Of a stretch of DNA of 5,039 nucleotides, positions 1 to 5,039 are shown one piece after another; the stretch's first letter is position 1; every line of letters starts with the position of its first letter. The position numbers were made by a program, and so were the translations under genes. Below the pieces are notes generated by a model that searched no databases, had not been told where the DNA came from, and was given only the letters and a program-made list of their open reading frames with translations. This stretch comes from an uncultured Ruminococcus sp. (GTDB taxonomy: Bacteria; Bacillota; Clostridia; Oscillospirales; Ruminococcaceae), in assembly GCA_947175005.1 (NCBI GenBank), contig CAMWLD010000192.1, positions 1 to 5,039 on the forward strand. Direction: 5' to 3'.

Positions 1-13
1 GCCCCCGTCCCCG

Positions 14-63
14 CCAAAGGCTCCGCCCTTGGAACCCGAGTGGAGGTGACGCTTGTCGTCACC
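14..63. repeat. GC-rich segment with two short inverted repeats
   Basis: Two inverted repeats sit close together in a GC-rich stretch at the left edge. The first (14-32) has arms CCAA-A-GGC and GCC-C-TTGG around a TCC loop, with one A/C mismatch. The second (45-63) is perfect: GGTGACG, loop CTTGT, CGTCACC. Neither is followed by a T-run on either strand, so these are not convincing intrinsic terminators. Composition drops abruptly to AT-rich after about base 80. The segment could be part of an RNA structure, an intergenic repeat element, or the end of a gene that begins outside the window. No reading frame here has an identifiable start with a ribosome binding site, so I assign no gene. Confidence 0.4.
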
Positions 64-133
64 GGTGCGCTTGATATGCTTTTAGGTAAATGCATTTGTA
101 AATTTTTTGTAAACTTTTCTTTTTCACCTACAC

Positions 134-179
134 AAAAAATCGGGAAACAAATCCCTCCGCAAAGGGATCCGTCTCCCGA
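134..179 (-). terminator. Intrinsic terminator of the HPr-like gene
   Basis: Read leftward, the transcript forms an outer stem TCGGGA/TCCCGA (bases 174-179 with 140-145). A second, coaxial stem ATCCCT/AGGGAT (163-168 with 151-156) encloses a six-base loop. A run of six T on the minus strand (134-139) follows immediately. The hairpin begins 35 bp beyond the HPr-like stop codon, the usual place for a Rho-independent terminator. The plus strand has no T-run on the right side of the stem, so it should act in the leftward direction only. Confidence 0.85.
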
Positions 180-214
180 ATATTATCCCATCAGGTCAAT
201 GCGCCGACAATATC

Positions 215-445
215 TCAGTCAATGATATACTGCTTGATATTCTCAAAGAACTCGGACGCATCATCGGTATGTGCCTCCAAAGCAATGGGCTTCGACAGGT
301 CAAGGCTGAATATACCCATAATGGACTTCGCATCAACGGCATATCTGCCGGAAAGCAGGTCAACATCATAGTCGCACAGGGAAACCTCGGATACAAAGTT
401 CTTTACATCATTAATGGTTGCCAGCTGAATCGTAGTCTTTTTCAT
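215..445 (-). CDS. HPr-family protein lacking the catalytic histidine
   Basis: A small cytosolic protein of 76 residues with the HPr fold order: strand 1 (residues 2-9), helix 1 (about 10-23), strands 2-3 (24-39), the HPr signature KSIMGIFSL (40-48), strand 4 (52-57) and a C-terminal helix (60-75). Classical HPr has about 85-88 residues. In HPr, Ser46 precedes the IMG motif and is the target of HPr kinase; here it is Ser41. Counting back 31 residues to the position of His15 gives Thr10, and no HARP-type motif is present. The protein therefore cannot pass phosphate from Enzyme I to sugar transporters in the usual way. By analogy with Bacillus Crh, a regulatory role through Ser phosphorylation and CcpA is plausible but inferred. 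Start: ATG at 445 with AAGGAG at 454-459, 8 nt upstream. It is monocistronic, with its own promoter (550-578) and terminator (134-179). The family call is firm and the role is uncertain. Confidence 0.88.
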   Translation of the reverse strand: MKKTTIQLATINDVKNFVSEVSLCDYDVDLLSGRYAVDAKSIMGIFSLDLSKPIALEAHTDDASEFFENIKQYIID

Positions 446-524
446 AATAATATCTCCTTTTCATATGTGATATTTTTCAGGGAAGCGCCTGTTACGGCAG
501 CCTCTTGTGAATCTTGCAGAGAAT

Positions 525-543
525 AACGGAAATTTTATCCGTT
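525..543. repeat. Inverted repeat at the start of the HPr-like transcript
   Basis: AACGGA (525-530) and TCCGTT (538-543) form a perfect 6-bp inverted repeat with a 7-bp spacer. The predicted leftward transcription start, about 7 nt past the -10 box, falls at or next to base 543. The repeat is thus either the first hairpin of the mRNA, which could protect its 5' end, or a repressor site at +1. A repeat of this size can arise by chance in AT-rich DNA. Confidence 0.35.
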
Positions 544-549
544 TCATAT

Positions 550-578
550 ATAATAACAGGTTTTTGACCGCAAGTCAA
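550..578 (-). promoter_or_regulatory. Sigma-A-type promoter for the HPr-like gene
   Basis: On the minus strand TTGACT (573-578) is followed after exactly 17 bp by TATTAT (550-555). These are near-consensus -35 and -10 boxes at optimal spacing. The predicted start near base 543 gives a leader of about 98 nt before the ATG at 445. The -35 box overlaps an inverted repeat TTGAC-N5-GTCAA (564-578), so a regulator binding there would block this promoter. The opposing promoter for mtaB starts 6 bp away. Confidence 0.75.
564..578. repeat. Inverted repeat TTGAC-N5-GTCAA over the leftward -35 box
   Basis: Arms TTGAC (564-568) and GTCAA (574-578) are perfect, with a 5-bp spacer. The right arm coincides with the -35 box of the HPr-like promoter and ends 6 bp before the -35 box of the mtaB promoter. 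It is a possible operator in a divergent control region. The arms are short, and -35 boxes themselves contain TTGAC, so chance is a real alternative. Confidence 0.35.
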
Positions 579-584
579 GGGGGT

Positions 585-613
585 TTGCAATTTTTTTATT
601 TTTATTGTATAAT
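585..613 (+). promoter_or_regulatory. Sigma-A-type promoter for mtaB
   Basis: TTGCAA (585-590), 17 bp of mostly T/A spacer, and a perfect TATAAT (608-613). The predicted start lies near base 620, inside a perfect 10-bp palindrome ATAAGCTTAT (618-627). The transcript would have about 30 nt before a small leader ORF and about 62 nt before mtaB. It is arranged back to back with the HPr-like promoter. Confidence 0.75.
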
Positions 614-649
614 AATTATAAGCTTATTTTTGGCAAAGGGGATCATTTT

Positions 650-685
650 ATGCACCTTGCCTATTTATTGGAGATTTTTTTATGA
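650..685 (+). CDS. Possible 11-aa leader peptide overlapping mtaB
   Basis: A short ORF, ATG at 650 to TGA at 683-685, would encode MHLAYLLEIFL. It is preceded at 8 nt by the purine-rich AAAGGGG (635-641), a passable ribosome site. Its stop overlaps the mtaB start in the arrangement ATGA (682-685), and the mtaB Shine-Dalgarno GGAG (670-673) lies inside it. That arrangement is typical of translational coupling. The peptide is leucine-rich and hydrophobic, with no run of a single rare amino acid that would indicate classical attenuation. I see no terminator hairpin between it and mtaB. It could be accidental, because short ORFs of this size are common. Confidence 0.33.
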   Translation: MHLAYLLEIFL

Positions 686-2166
686 AAATTTGCTTTATAA
701 CATTCGGCTGCAAGGTCAACATCTGCGAAACCGAGGCCATGTCCCAAACCCTGCGGGCGGCAGGCCACGAAATCGTCACGGAACAGGACAAAGCCGAAAT
801 ATTCGTCATCAACTCCTGCACCGTCACCGCCGAAAGCGACAGCAAGCTTATGCAGACCCTAAGACGGCTCAAAAGAGATCACCCGAACACGGTCACCGTG
901 CTCACAGGCTGCTTTCCCCAGGCATTCCCCGAAAAGGCAGCCGCCGGTGACCTCCCTGCGGATATTATTTCGGGAAACACCGACCGTTCCTCTCTCCCAC
1001 GTCTCATTGATGAATATTTCGGCACATCTCCCCGTATGCCTCTTTGCCGCATAATCCCCCATTCCCCCAAAGAAGCCTTTGAGGATTTGTCCATATCTTC
1101 AAGCCAAGTGCAGCGCACAAACCCAAACAGCACTGCGCAATGCAACACATTACAGCAAACTCCTGCCTCCTGCCTCCCCAATTCCTGCCTCCGGCAGCAC
1201 ACCAGAGCTTTTTTAAAGATACAGGACGGCTGCCCCGGCGGATGTGCATACTGCATTATACCCAAAGCAAGAGGAAATATCCGTTCCAAGCCCATTGAAA
1301 GTATAGTTGCCGAATCGGAAAAGCTTGCTGCACAAGGCTATAAAGAAATAGTCCTCACAGGAATAAACCTTGCCTTTTACGGCTGTGACCTTTGTGAGCC
1401 TAACGGTCACAGCGCCCCCAACGGAAACAACGGCAGCAACGGCAACGACAGTCACAGCGGAAAGCTGCGGCTGATTGACGCAGTGGAGGCGGTCTGTGCA
1501 GTGAAGGGAATTGAGCGGGTGCGCATCGGTTCTCTTGAACCCGAGCGTATCACCGACGGGGATATTTCCCGCCTTGCCGCCCTTGAAAGCTTCTGCCCCT
1601 GCTTTCACCTTTCACTCCAAAGCGGCTGCGGCAAGACCCTTGCGGCAATGAACAGGCGGTATACTCCCGAAATGTACAGCGAGCTTGTTGATAAACTGCG
1701 CAGCGCATTCTCCGATTGCGGTATCACCACCGATATTATGACGGGTTTCCCCGGGGAGACCGAGGAGGATCACAGGGAATCTATGGAATTTGCCCGAAAA
1801 ATCGGATTTTCCGACATTCACGTATTCCCCTATTCCGTAAGAGAGGGCACACCTGCGGCAAATATGCCCCAAGTGCAGGTCGATGTAAAAAAGCGCAGGG
1901 CAAAAGAATTTTCCGAACTTGCCGAAGCCTCCGCCCGCAAATTCCGTGAAAGCCTCATAGGAAAAAGCTTTCCCGTGCTTTTCGAGCGGGAAAGAGCCGA
2001 CAATATCCCCCATGGATATACGCCAAATTATGTCCATGTAAAAATTTTAACAAAAAATTCAGAAAAAAGTTTGCGTAATTCGATTTTTTATGTTACAATA
2101 GATAAGATAGGGGATGATTGCTGTTATGGTCAACTTGACCGTAACAATATCTCCGAAAGGGAATAA
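682..2166 (+). CDS. mtaB: tRNA t6A37 methylthiotransferase MtaB
   Basis: A radical-SAM enzyme of the methylthiotransferase family that converts N6-threonylcarbamoyladenosine at tRNA position 37 to its 2-methylthio form (ms2t6A), aiding decoding of ANN codons. The N-terminal UPF0004 domain carries three cluster cysteines: Cys10 (TFGCKVN), Cys46 (NSCTVT) and Cys77 (LTGCFPQ). The radical-SAM cluster motif is C184-x3-C188-x2-C191, followed by IIPKARG. Later motifs are LTGIN (225-229), RIGSLEP (281-287), SLQSGC (311-316), MNRRYT (323-328) and TGFPGE (354-359). A TRAM-like RNA-binding domain occupies about 426-486 (GYTPNYVHV). Conserved KVN after Cys10 and the IIP-ARG motif favour MtaB over MiaB or RimO. 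At 494 residues it exceeds the usual 430-450, because of two low-complexity insertions (about 139-172 and 240-260). The start has GGAG at 670-673, 8 nt upstream, and no other in-frame start lies nearby. The gene has no terminator before purL, so read-through is likely. Confidence 0.93.
   Translation: MKICFITFGCKVNICETEAMSQTLRAAGHEIVTEQDKAEIFVINSCTVTAESDSKLMQTLRRLKRDHPNTVTVLTGCFPQAFPEKAAAGDLPADIISGNTDRSSLPRLIDEYFGTSPRMPLCRIIPHSPKEAFEDLSISSSQVQRTNPNSTAQCNTLQQTPASCLPNSCLRQHTRAFLKIQDGCPGGCAYCIIPKARGNIRSKPIESIVAESEKLAAQGYKEIVLTGINLAFYGCDLCEPNGHSAPNGNNGSNGNDSHSGKLRLIDAVEAVCAVKGIERVRIGSLEPERITDGDISRLAALESFCPCFHLSLQSGCGKTLAAMNRRYTPEMYSELVDKLRSAFSDCGITTDIMTGFPGETEEDHRESMEFARKIGFSDIHVFPYSVREGTPAANMPQVQVDVKKRRAKEFSELAEASARKFRESLIGKSFPVLFERERADNIPHGYTPNYVHVKILTKNSEKSLRNSIFYVTIDKIGDDCCYGQLDRNNISERE
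1096..1197 (+). repeat. Low-complexity insertion 1 in mtaB with CCTGCCTCC repeats
   Basis: Residues 139-172 of MtaB form a Ser/Gln/Asn/Cys-rich linker between the UPF0004 domain and the radical-SAM core. Related proteins usually pass quickly at this point to the TRAFLKIQDGC segment, seen here at 175-184. The DNA holds three copies of CCTGCCTCC (1162-1170, 1169-1177 and 1184-1192), the first two overlapping, and a small hairpin CTGCC-TCC-GGCAG (1185-1197). The reading frame is kept. This looks like an in-frame gain of simple repeat DNA. It adds four cysteines or fewer that do not match family cluster positions. Confidence 0.6.
1399..1461 (+). repeat. Low-complexity insertion 2 in mtaB (Asn/Gly/Ser-rich)
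   Basis: Residues 240-260 of MtaB are a flexible Asn-Gly-Ser-His stretch encoded by imperfect units of AACGGN with AAC or AGC, flanked by two copies of TCACAGCG. It falls just after the strand LTGINLAFYGCDL and before the helix LRLIDAVEAV of the radical-SAM barrel, a surface loop in the family. It most likely arose by slippage expansion and should be tolerated structurally. Confidence 0.55.
2071..2099 (+). promoter_or_regulatory. Promoter for purL embedded in the mtaB 3' end
   Basis: TTGCGT (2071-2076) is followed after 17 bp by TACAAT (2094-2099), with an extended -10 element TG-T (2091-2093) directly before it. All three elements lie inside the MtaB TRAM coding region, in a locally AT-rich patch. 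The predicted start near 2106 gives purL a leader of about 134 nt. PurL could therefore be expressed independently of mtaB, as well as by read-through. Confidence 0.68.
2122..2146. promoter_or_regulatory. 25-bp near-perfect palindrome in the purL leader
   Basis: Around a central C at 2134, the arms GGTCAA/TTGACC are perfect. After one mismatched pair (T2127/G2141) the outer arms TGTTA/TAACA are also perfect, so 11 of 12 paired positions match. As RNA it would form a 10-bp stem, the odd pair being a U-G wobble, with a five-base loop. No T-run follows, so it is not an intrinsic terminator. Its place about 16-40 bp after the predicted purL start fits a roadblock operator or an mRNA leader hairpin. 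It also codes for the last residues of MtaB. The binding protein is unknown; it does not match the Bacillus PurBox or the E. coli PurR site as I know them. Confidence 0.55.
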
Positions 2167-2190
2167 ACATACTATGCCGCAATGTACAAA

Positions 2191-2213
2191 AGCTTTACGC
2201 TAAATACAAAGCT
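2191..2213 (+). repeat. Small inverted repeat between mtaB and purL
   Basis: AGCTTT (2191-2196) and AAAGCT (2208-2213) form a perfect 6-bp inverted repeat with an 11-nt loop in the 73-nt gap between mtaB and purL. It ends 11 nt before the purL Shine-Dalgarno and is followed by an A-rich run, not a T-run. It is possibly a leader hairpin that helps keep the ribosome site open. The evidence is weak. Confidence 0.25.
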
Positions 2214-2239
2214 GCTTAAAAAAAGAGGGAGTTTTACTT

Positions 2240-5039
2240 ATGTCAGTTTATCGGATCTATGTTGAGAAAAAGCCCGAATTTGCCACTGCCGCACAGGCGC
2301 TGCTGGGCGATATCAAAACAGCCCTGCGGCTGGAGGGCCTGAAGTCCCTGCGGATAATCAACAGGTATGACGCGGAAAATATTTCGACGGAGGATTTTGA
2401 GTATGCCCTGCCCAGAGTATTTTCCGAGCCTGCGGTAGATGTTGTCACCCGTGACACTCCGCAGATAAGCGGCTGCCAGCGTATCTTTGCGGTGGAATAC
2501 CTGCCCGGGCAGTTCGACCAGCGTGCGGATTCCTGTGAGCAGTGCATTCAGATACTTATAGGCGGCGAGCGCTGCAAGGTGAAAAACGCCCGTATCTACA
2601 TCACAGACGGCGTTATCACCGATGAGGAATTTGCCGCTTTAAAGAAATACATCATAAACCCCGTGGAAAGCAGGGAGGCTTCTCTTGCCGAGGTAAAGAC
2701 CCTGGCGGTGAACTACGACATACCCACAGAGGTAAAGACCCTGAATGGCTTTATTGATATGGACGAAGCGGCTTTGGAGGGCTTTGTCAAGGAATACGGC
2801 CTTGCCATGGACGAGGACGATCTGAAATTCTGCCGTGATTATTTCAAGAATGAGGAAAAGCGTGACCCTACCATTACCGAGATCCGCATGATCGACACCT
2901 ACTGGTCCGACCACTGCCGCCACACCACATTCTCCACCATTATCGACAGCGCAAATATCAATGCAGACTATATCCGCAGGACTTATGAGGATTATCTGAA
3001 CGTCCGCCGTGAACTGGGACGGGAGGACAAGCCCGTGACCCTTATGGATATGGCAACCATTGCGGCACACAAGCTTAAAAATGACGGCAGGCTCAACGAC
3101 CTTGACGAGAGCGAAGAAATAAACGCATGCTCGGTAAAAATAAAGGCAAATGTAAACGGTGAACCGAAAGACTGGCTTCTGATGTTCAAGAACGAGACCC
3201 ACAACCACCCCACCGAGATAGAGCCTTTCGGCGGTGCTGCCACCTGCCTCGGAGGGGCTATAAGAGACCCTCTTTCGGGGCGCAGCTATGTTTACCAGGC
3301 AATGAGAGTTACGGGCGCTTCCAACCCCTTAGTGCCTGTGGAGGACACCATTCACGGAAAGCTGCCGCAGCGTAAGATAACCGTAGGCGCTGCCAACGGC
3401 TACAGCAGCTATGGCAATCAGATAGGTCTTGCCACAGGGCACGTATCCGAGGTATATCACCCCGGGTATGTTGCAAAGCGGCTTGAAATAGGCGCTGTAA
3501 TAGGCGCAGCTCCCTATGAGAATGTTGTAAGGGAAACTCCCCTGCCGGGAGATGTTATCATTCTGCTGGGCGGAAAAACAGGACGTGACGGCTGCGGCGG
3601 TGCTACAGGCTCGTCAAAGTCTCATACCGAGCAGTCCCTTGAAAGCTGCGGCGCAGAGGTGCAGAAGGGCAATCCCCCGGAGGAAAGAAAACTGCAAAGG
3701 CTGTTCATGAACCCCACTGTCACCCATATGATAAAGCGCTGCAACGACTTCGGCGCAGGGGGCGTTTCGGTTGCCATAGGCGAGCTTACGGACGGGCTTG
3801 TGATAAATCTTAACGCCGTGCCCAAAAAATATGACGGGCTTGACGGCACGGAGCTTGCGATCTCGGAGAGCCAGGAACGTATGGCTGTAGTCGTAAGCAA
3901 GGAAAATATGAAGGACTTTATAAAGGCAGCCGCAAAGGAGAATCTGGAGGCCACAAAGGTAGCGGACGTAACGGAAGAACCCCGCCTTAAAATGAAGTGG
4001 AACAACAAGGTTATAGTGAACCTTTCCAGAGAATTTTTAAACTCCAACGGCGCACCCAAGCACACATCGGCTGTGATACAGCTTCCCATAACCACCCAGC
4101 CCCGCTCCTACACCGACAGCGCGGACAGCTGGTTCACCCTTATGACAAATCTTAACGTATGCTCCCAAAAGGGGCTTGTGGAGCGGTTCGACAGCACGAT
4201 CGGCGCAGGCACTGTGCTTATGCCCTACGGCGGCAAATATCAGCTGACGCCCACACAGGCAATGGCGGCAAAAATACCCGTGCAGAAAGGCGAGACCGAC
4301 ACGGTTTCGGTAATGGGCTGGGGATATAACCCCTATGTCAGCGACAAAAGCCCATACCACGGAGCAATATCCGCTGTTATCGAATCTATTTCCAAGGTCA
4401 TTGCGGCGGGGGGCAGCTATAAAAAATGCTGGCTCACTTTCCAGGAATATTTCGAGAGGACGCAGAACAATCCCACCCGCTGGGGCAAGCCCATGGCGGC
4501 GCTGCTGGGCGCATACAAGGCGCAGCTGGAGCTTGGGTGCGCAGCTATCGGCGGCAAGGATTCCATGTCGGGAACATTTGAAAATATCGACGTTCCCGCA
4601 ACTCTTGTTTCCTTTGCGGTAAGCGTTACAAACAGCGGCAGGATACTTTCTCCCGAATTCAAAAAGGCGGGCAATAAGGTAATTTACATTACCCCCGAAT
4701 ATGACGAAAACGAACTGCCCAAGTGGGATTCCGTGCGAAGCGTATTTGAGAAAGTCGAAAAGCTCACTGACGAGGGCAGGGCTGTTTCCATATGGTCGGT
4801 AGGCTTCGGCGGCATTGCAGAAGGTATCGCAAAAATGGCTCTGGGCAACCGAATCGGCTTTAAGTTCACAAACAAGCCCCATAGGGACAGGCTTTTCTAC
4901 TCCCGTTACGGCTCGTTCATCATTGAACTGGAGGGCGAGGCAAAAGAGGGCGAAAATGTTATCGGTGAGACCATTCCCGAATACAAAATAGACTGCGGCG
5001 AATATTCCGTTGACGGAATTGAACTTCAAAAGGCATGGG
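2240..5039 (+). CDS. purL: Phosphoribosylformylglycinamidine synthase, long form (3' partial)
   Basis: Cytosolic enzyme of step 4 of de novo purine synthesis: FGAR + glutamine + ATP gives FGAM + glutamate + ADP + phosphate. The frame is open to the right edge: 933 codons are seen, out of about 1,200-1,300 expected for the single-chain form. Order: PurS-like N-terminal domain (about 1-140), linker (about 160-215), then the first synthetase half with SDHCRHTTF (223-231), FKNETHNHPTEIEPFGG (316-332), GAANGYSSYGNQIG (383-396), GGKTGRDGCGGATGSS (444-459), CNDFGAGGVS (501-510) and ESQERMAVV (543-551). The second half includes GGKDSMSGTF (771-780). The C-terminal glutaminase, with its Cys/His/Glu triad, lies beyond the window. 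The family resembles the fused clostridial class rather than the separate PurS/PurQ/PurL system of Bacillus. Start: ATG at 2240 with GAGGGAG (2225-2231) 8 nt upstream. An in-frame stop at 2201-2203 excludes a start further upstream. No frameshift is seen. Confidence 0.95.
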   Translation, partial: MSVYRIYVEKKPEFATAAQALLGDIKTALRLEGLKSLRIINRYDAENISTEDFEYALPRVFSEPAVDVVTRDTPQISGCQRIFAVEYLPGQFDQRADSCEQCIQILIGGERCKVKNARIYITDGVITDEEFAALKKYIINPVESREASLAEVKTLAVNYDIPTEVKTLNGFIDMDEAALEGFVKEYGLAMDEDDLKFCRDYFKNEEKRDPTITEIRMIDTYWSDHCRHTTFSTIIDSANINADYIRRTYEDYLNVRRELGREDKPVTLMDMATIAAHKLKNDGRLNDLDESEEINACSVKIKANVNGEPKDWLLMFKNETHNHPTEIEPFGGAATCLGGAIRDPLSGRSYVYQAMRVTGASNPLVPVEDTIHGKLPQRKITVGAANGYSSYGNQIGLATGHVSEVYHPGYVAKRLEIGAVIGAAPYENVVRETPLPGDVIILLGGKTGRDGCGGATGSSKSHTEQSLESCGAEVQKGNPPEERKLQRLFMNPTVTHMIKRCNDFGAGGVSVAIGELTDGLVINLNAVPKKYDGLDGTELAISESQERMAVVVSKENMKDFIKAAAKENLEATKVADVTEEPRLKMKWNNKVIVNLSREFLNSNGAPKHTSAVIQLPITTQPRSYTDSADSWFTLMTNLNVCSQKGLVERFDSTIGAGTVLMPYGGKYQLTPTQAMAAKIPVQKGETDTVSVMGWGYNPYVSDKSPYHGAISAVIESISKVIAAGGSYKKCWLTFQEYFERTQNNPTRWGKPMAALLGAYKAQLELGCAAIGGKDSMSGTFENIDVPATLVSFAVSVTNSGRILSPEFKKAGNKVIYITPEYDENELPKWDSVRSVFEKVEKLTDEGRAVSIWSVGFGGIAEGIAKMALGNRIGFKFTNKPHRDRLFYSRYGSFIIELEGEAKEGENVIGETIPEYKIDCGEYSVDGIELQKAW

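Noticed and set aside
1..95. Leftward open frame starting at ATG 95-93 (MHLPKSISSAP...) that runs off the left edge, and the opposing rightward frame at 40-225.
   Set aside because: Neither has a ribosome site. The rightward frame crosses the HPr-like terminator and end. The leftward frame covers the hairpin segment and reads as low-complexity peptide. Both are more likely chance frames.
533..547. A CcpA cre-like box (ATGAAACG on the minus strand) near the HPr-like promoter.
   Set aside because: It lacks one base of the WTGNAARCG core and the second half does not match, so it is not a credible cre site.
357..723. An 11-bp direct repeat AGGTCAACATC at 357-367 and 713-723.
   Set aside because: Both copies lie in coding sequence of unrelated genes, on opposite coding strands, with no conserved flanks. 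Coincidence is the simplest reading.
2122..2146. The palindrome as an intrinsic terminator for mtaB.
   Set aside because: It is not followed by a T-run in either direction, and it lies before the mtaB stop codon.
2126..2203. A 25-codon ORF (ATG 2126 to TAA 2201-2203) overlapping the mtaB end, as a possible purL leader peptide.
   Set aside because: The nearest purine-rich site (GGGG at 2110-2113) is about 12 nt away, and the start lies inside the palindrome stem. The ORF stops 36 nt before purL with no coupling geometry.
2106..2239. A purine, ZTP or guanidine-type riboswitch in the purL leader.
   Set aside because: I could not find the conserved cores of these classes. A single CCGAA at 2153-2157 is not enough for a Bacillus-type PurBox pair.
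2639..5029. Long leftward open frames opposite purL (for example 4037-5029 and 2639-3208).
   Set aside because: They are antisense shadows of a well-conserved PurL frame, without family motifs or ribosome sites.

Overview
The window looks like chromosomal core DNA from a low-to-mid GC Firmicute. I would place it among gut or rumen Clostridia of the Oscillospiraceae/Ruminococcus type. The reasons are a long single-chain PurL of the clostridial class, an MtaB of YqeV type, a short HPr-like protein without the active-site histidine, strong Shine-Dalgarno sites and sigma-A-like promoters. The family placement is inference from protein character; no database search was possible.

Layout. Bases 1-133 carry no gene I can support: a GC-rich stretch with two short hairpins, then an AT-rich stretch. 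Bases 134-445 hold a leftward HPr-family gene and its intrinsic terminator. Bases 446-681 are a divergent control region with two back-to-back promoters whose -35 boxes are only 6 bp apart. They fire left into the HPr-like gene and right into mtaB. Several small inverted repeats lie on or beside these promoters, and an 11-codon leader ORF ends by overlapping the mtaB start. Bases 682-2166 encode MtaB, a radical-SAM tRNA methylthiotransferase with two unusual low-complexity insertions. The last part of mtaB contains a very good promoter and a 25-bp near-perfect palindrome. Together with a 73-nt intergenic gap these form a leader of about 134 nt for purL. PurL starts at 2240 and runs off the right edge; 933 codons are present and the C-terminal glutaminase domain lies outside.

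How the genes fit together. They are housekeeping functions: a regulatory-type HPr relative (carbon regulation), tRNA anticodon-loop modification at t6A37, and step 4 of de novo purine synthesis. Nothing suggests a mobile element, CRISPR array, phage region or defence system. The most interesting material is regulatory: the palindrome and embedded promoter before purL, the overlapping leader peptide before mtaB, and the repeat-derived insertions inside MtaB. I do not see a clear undescribed multi-gene system here.
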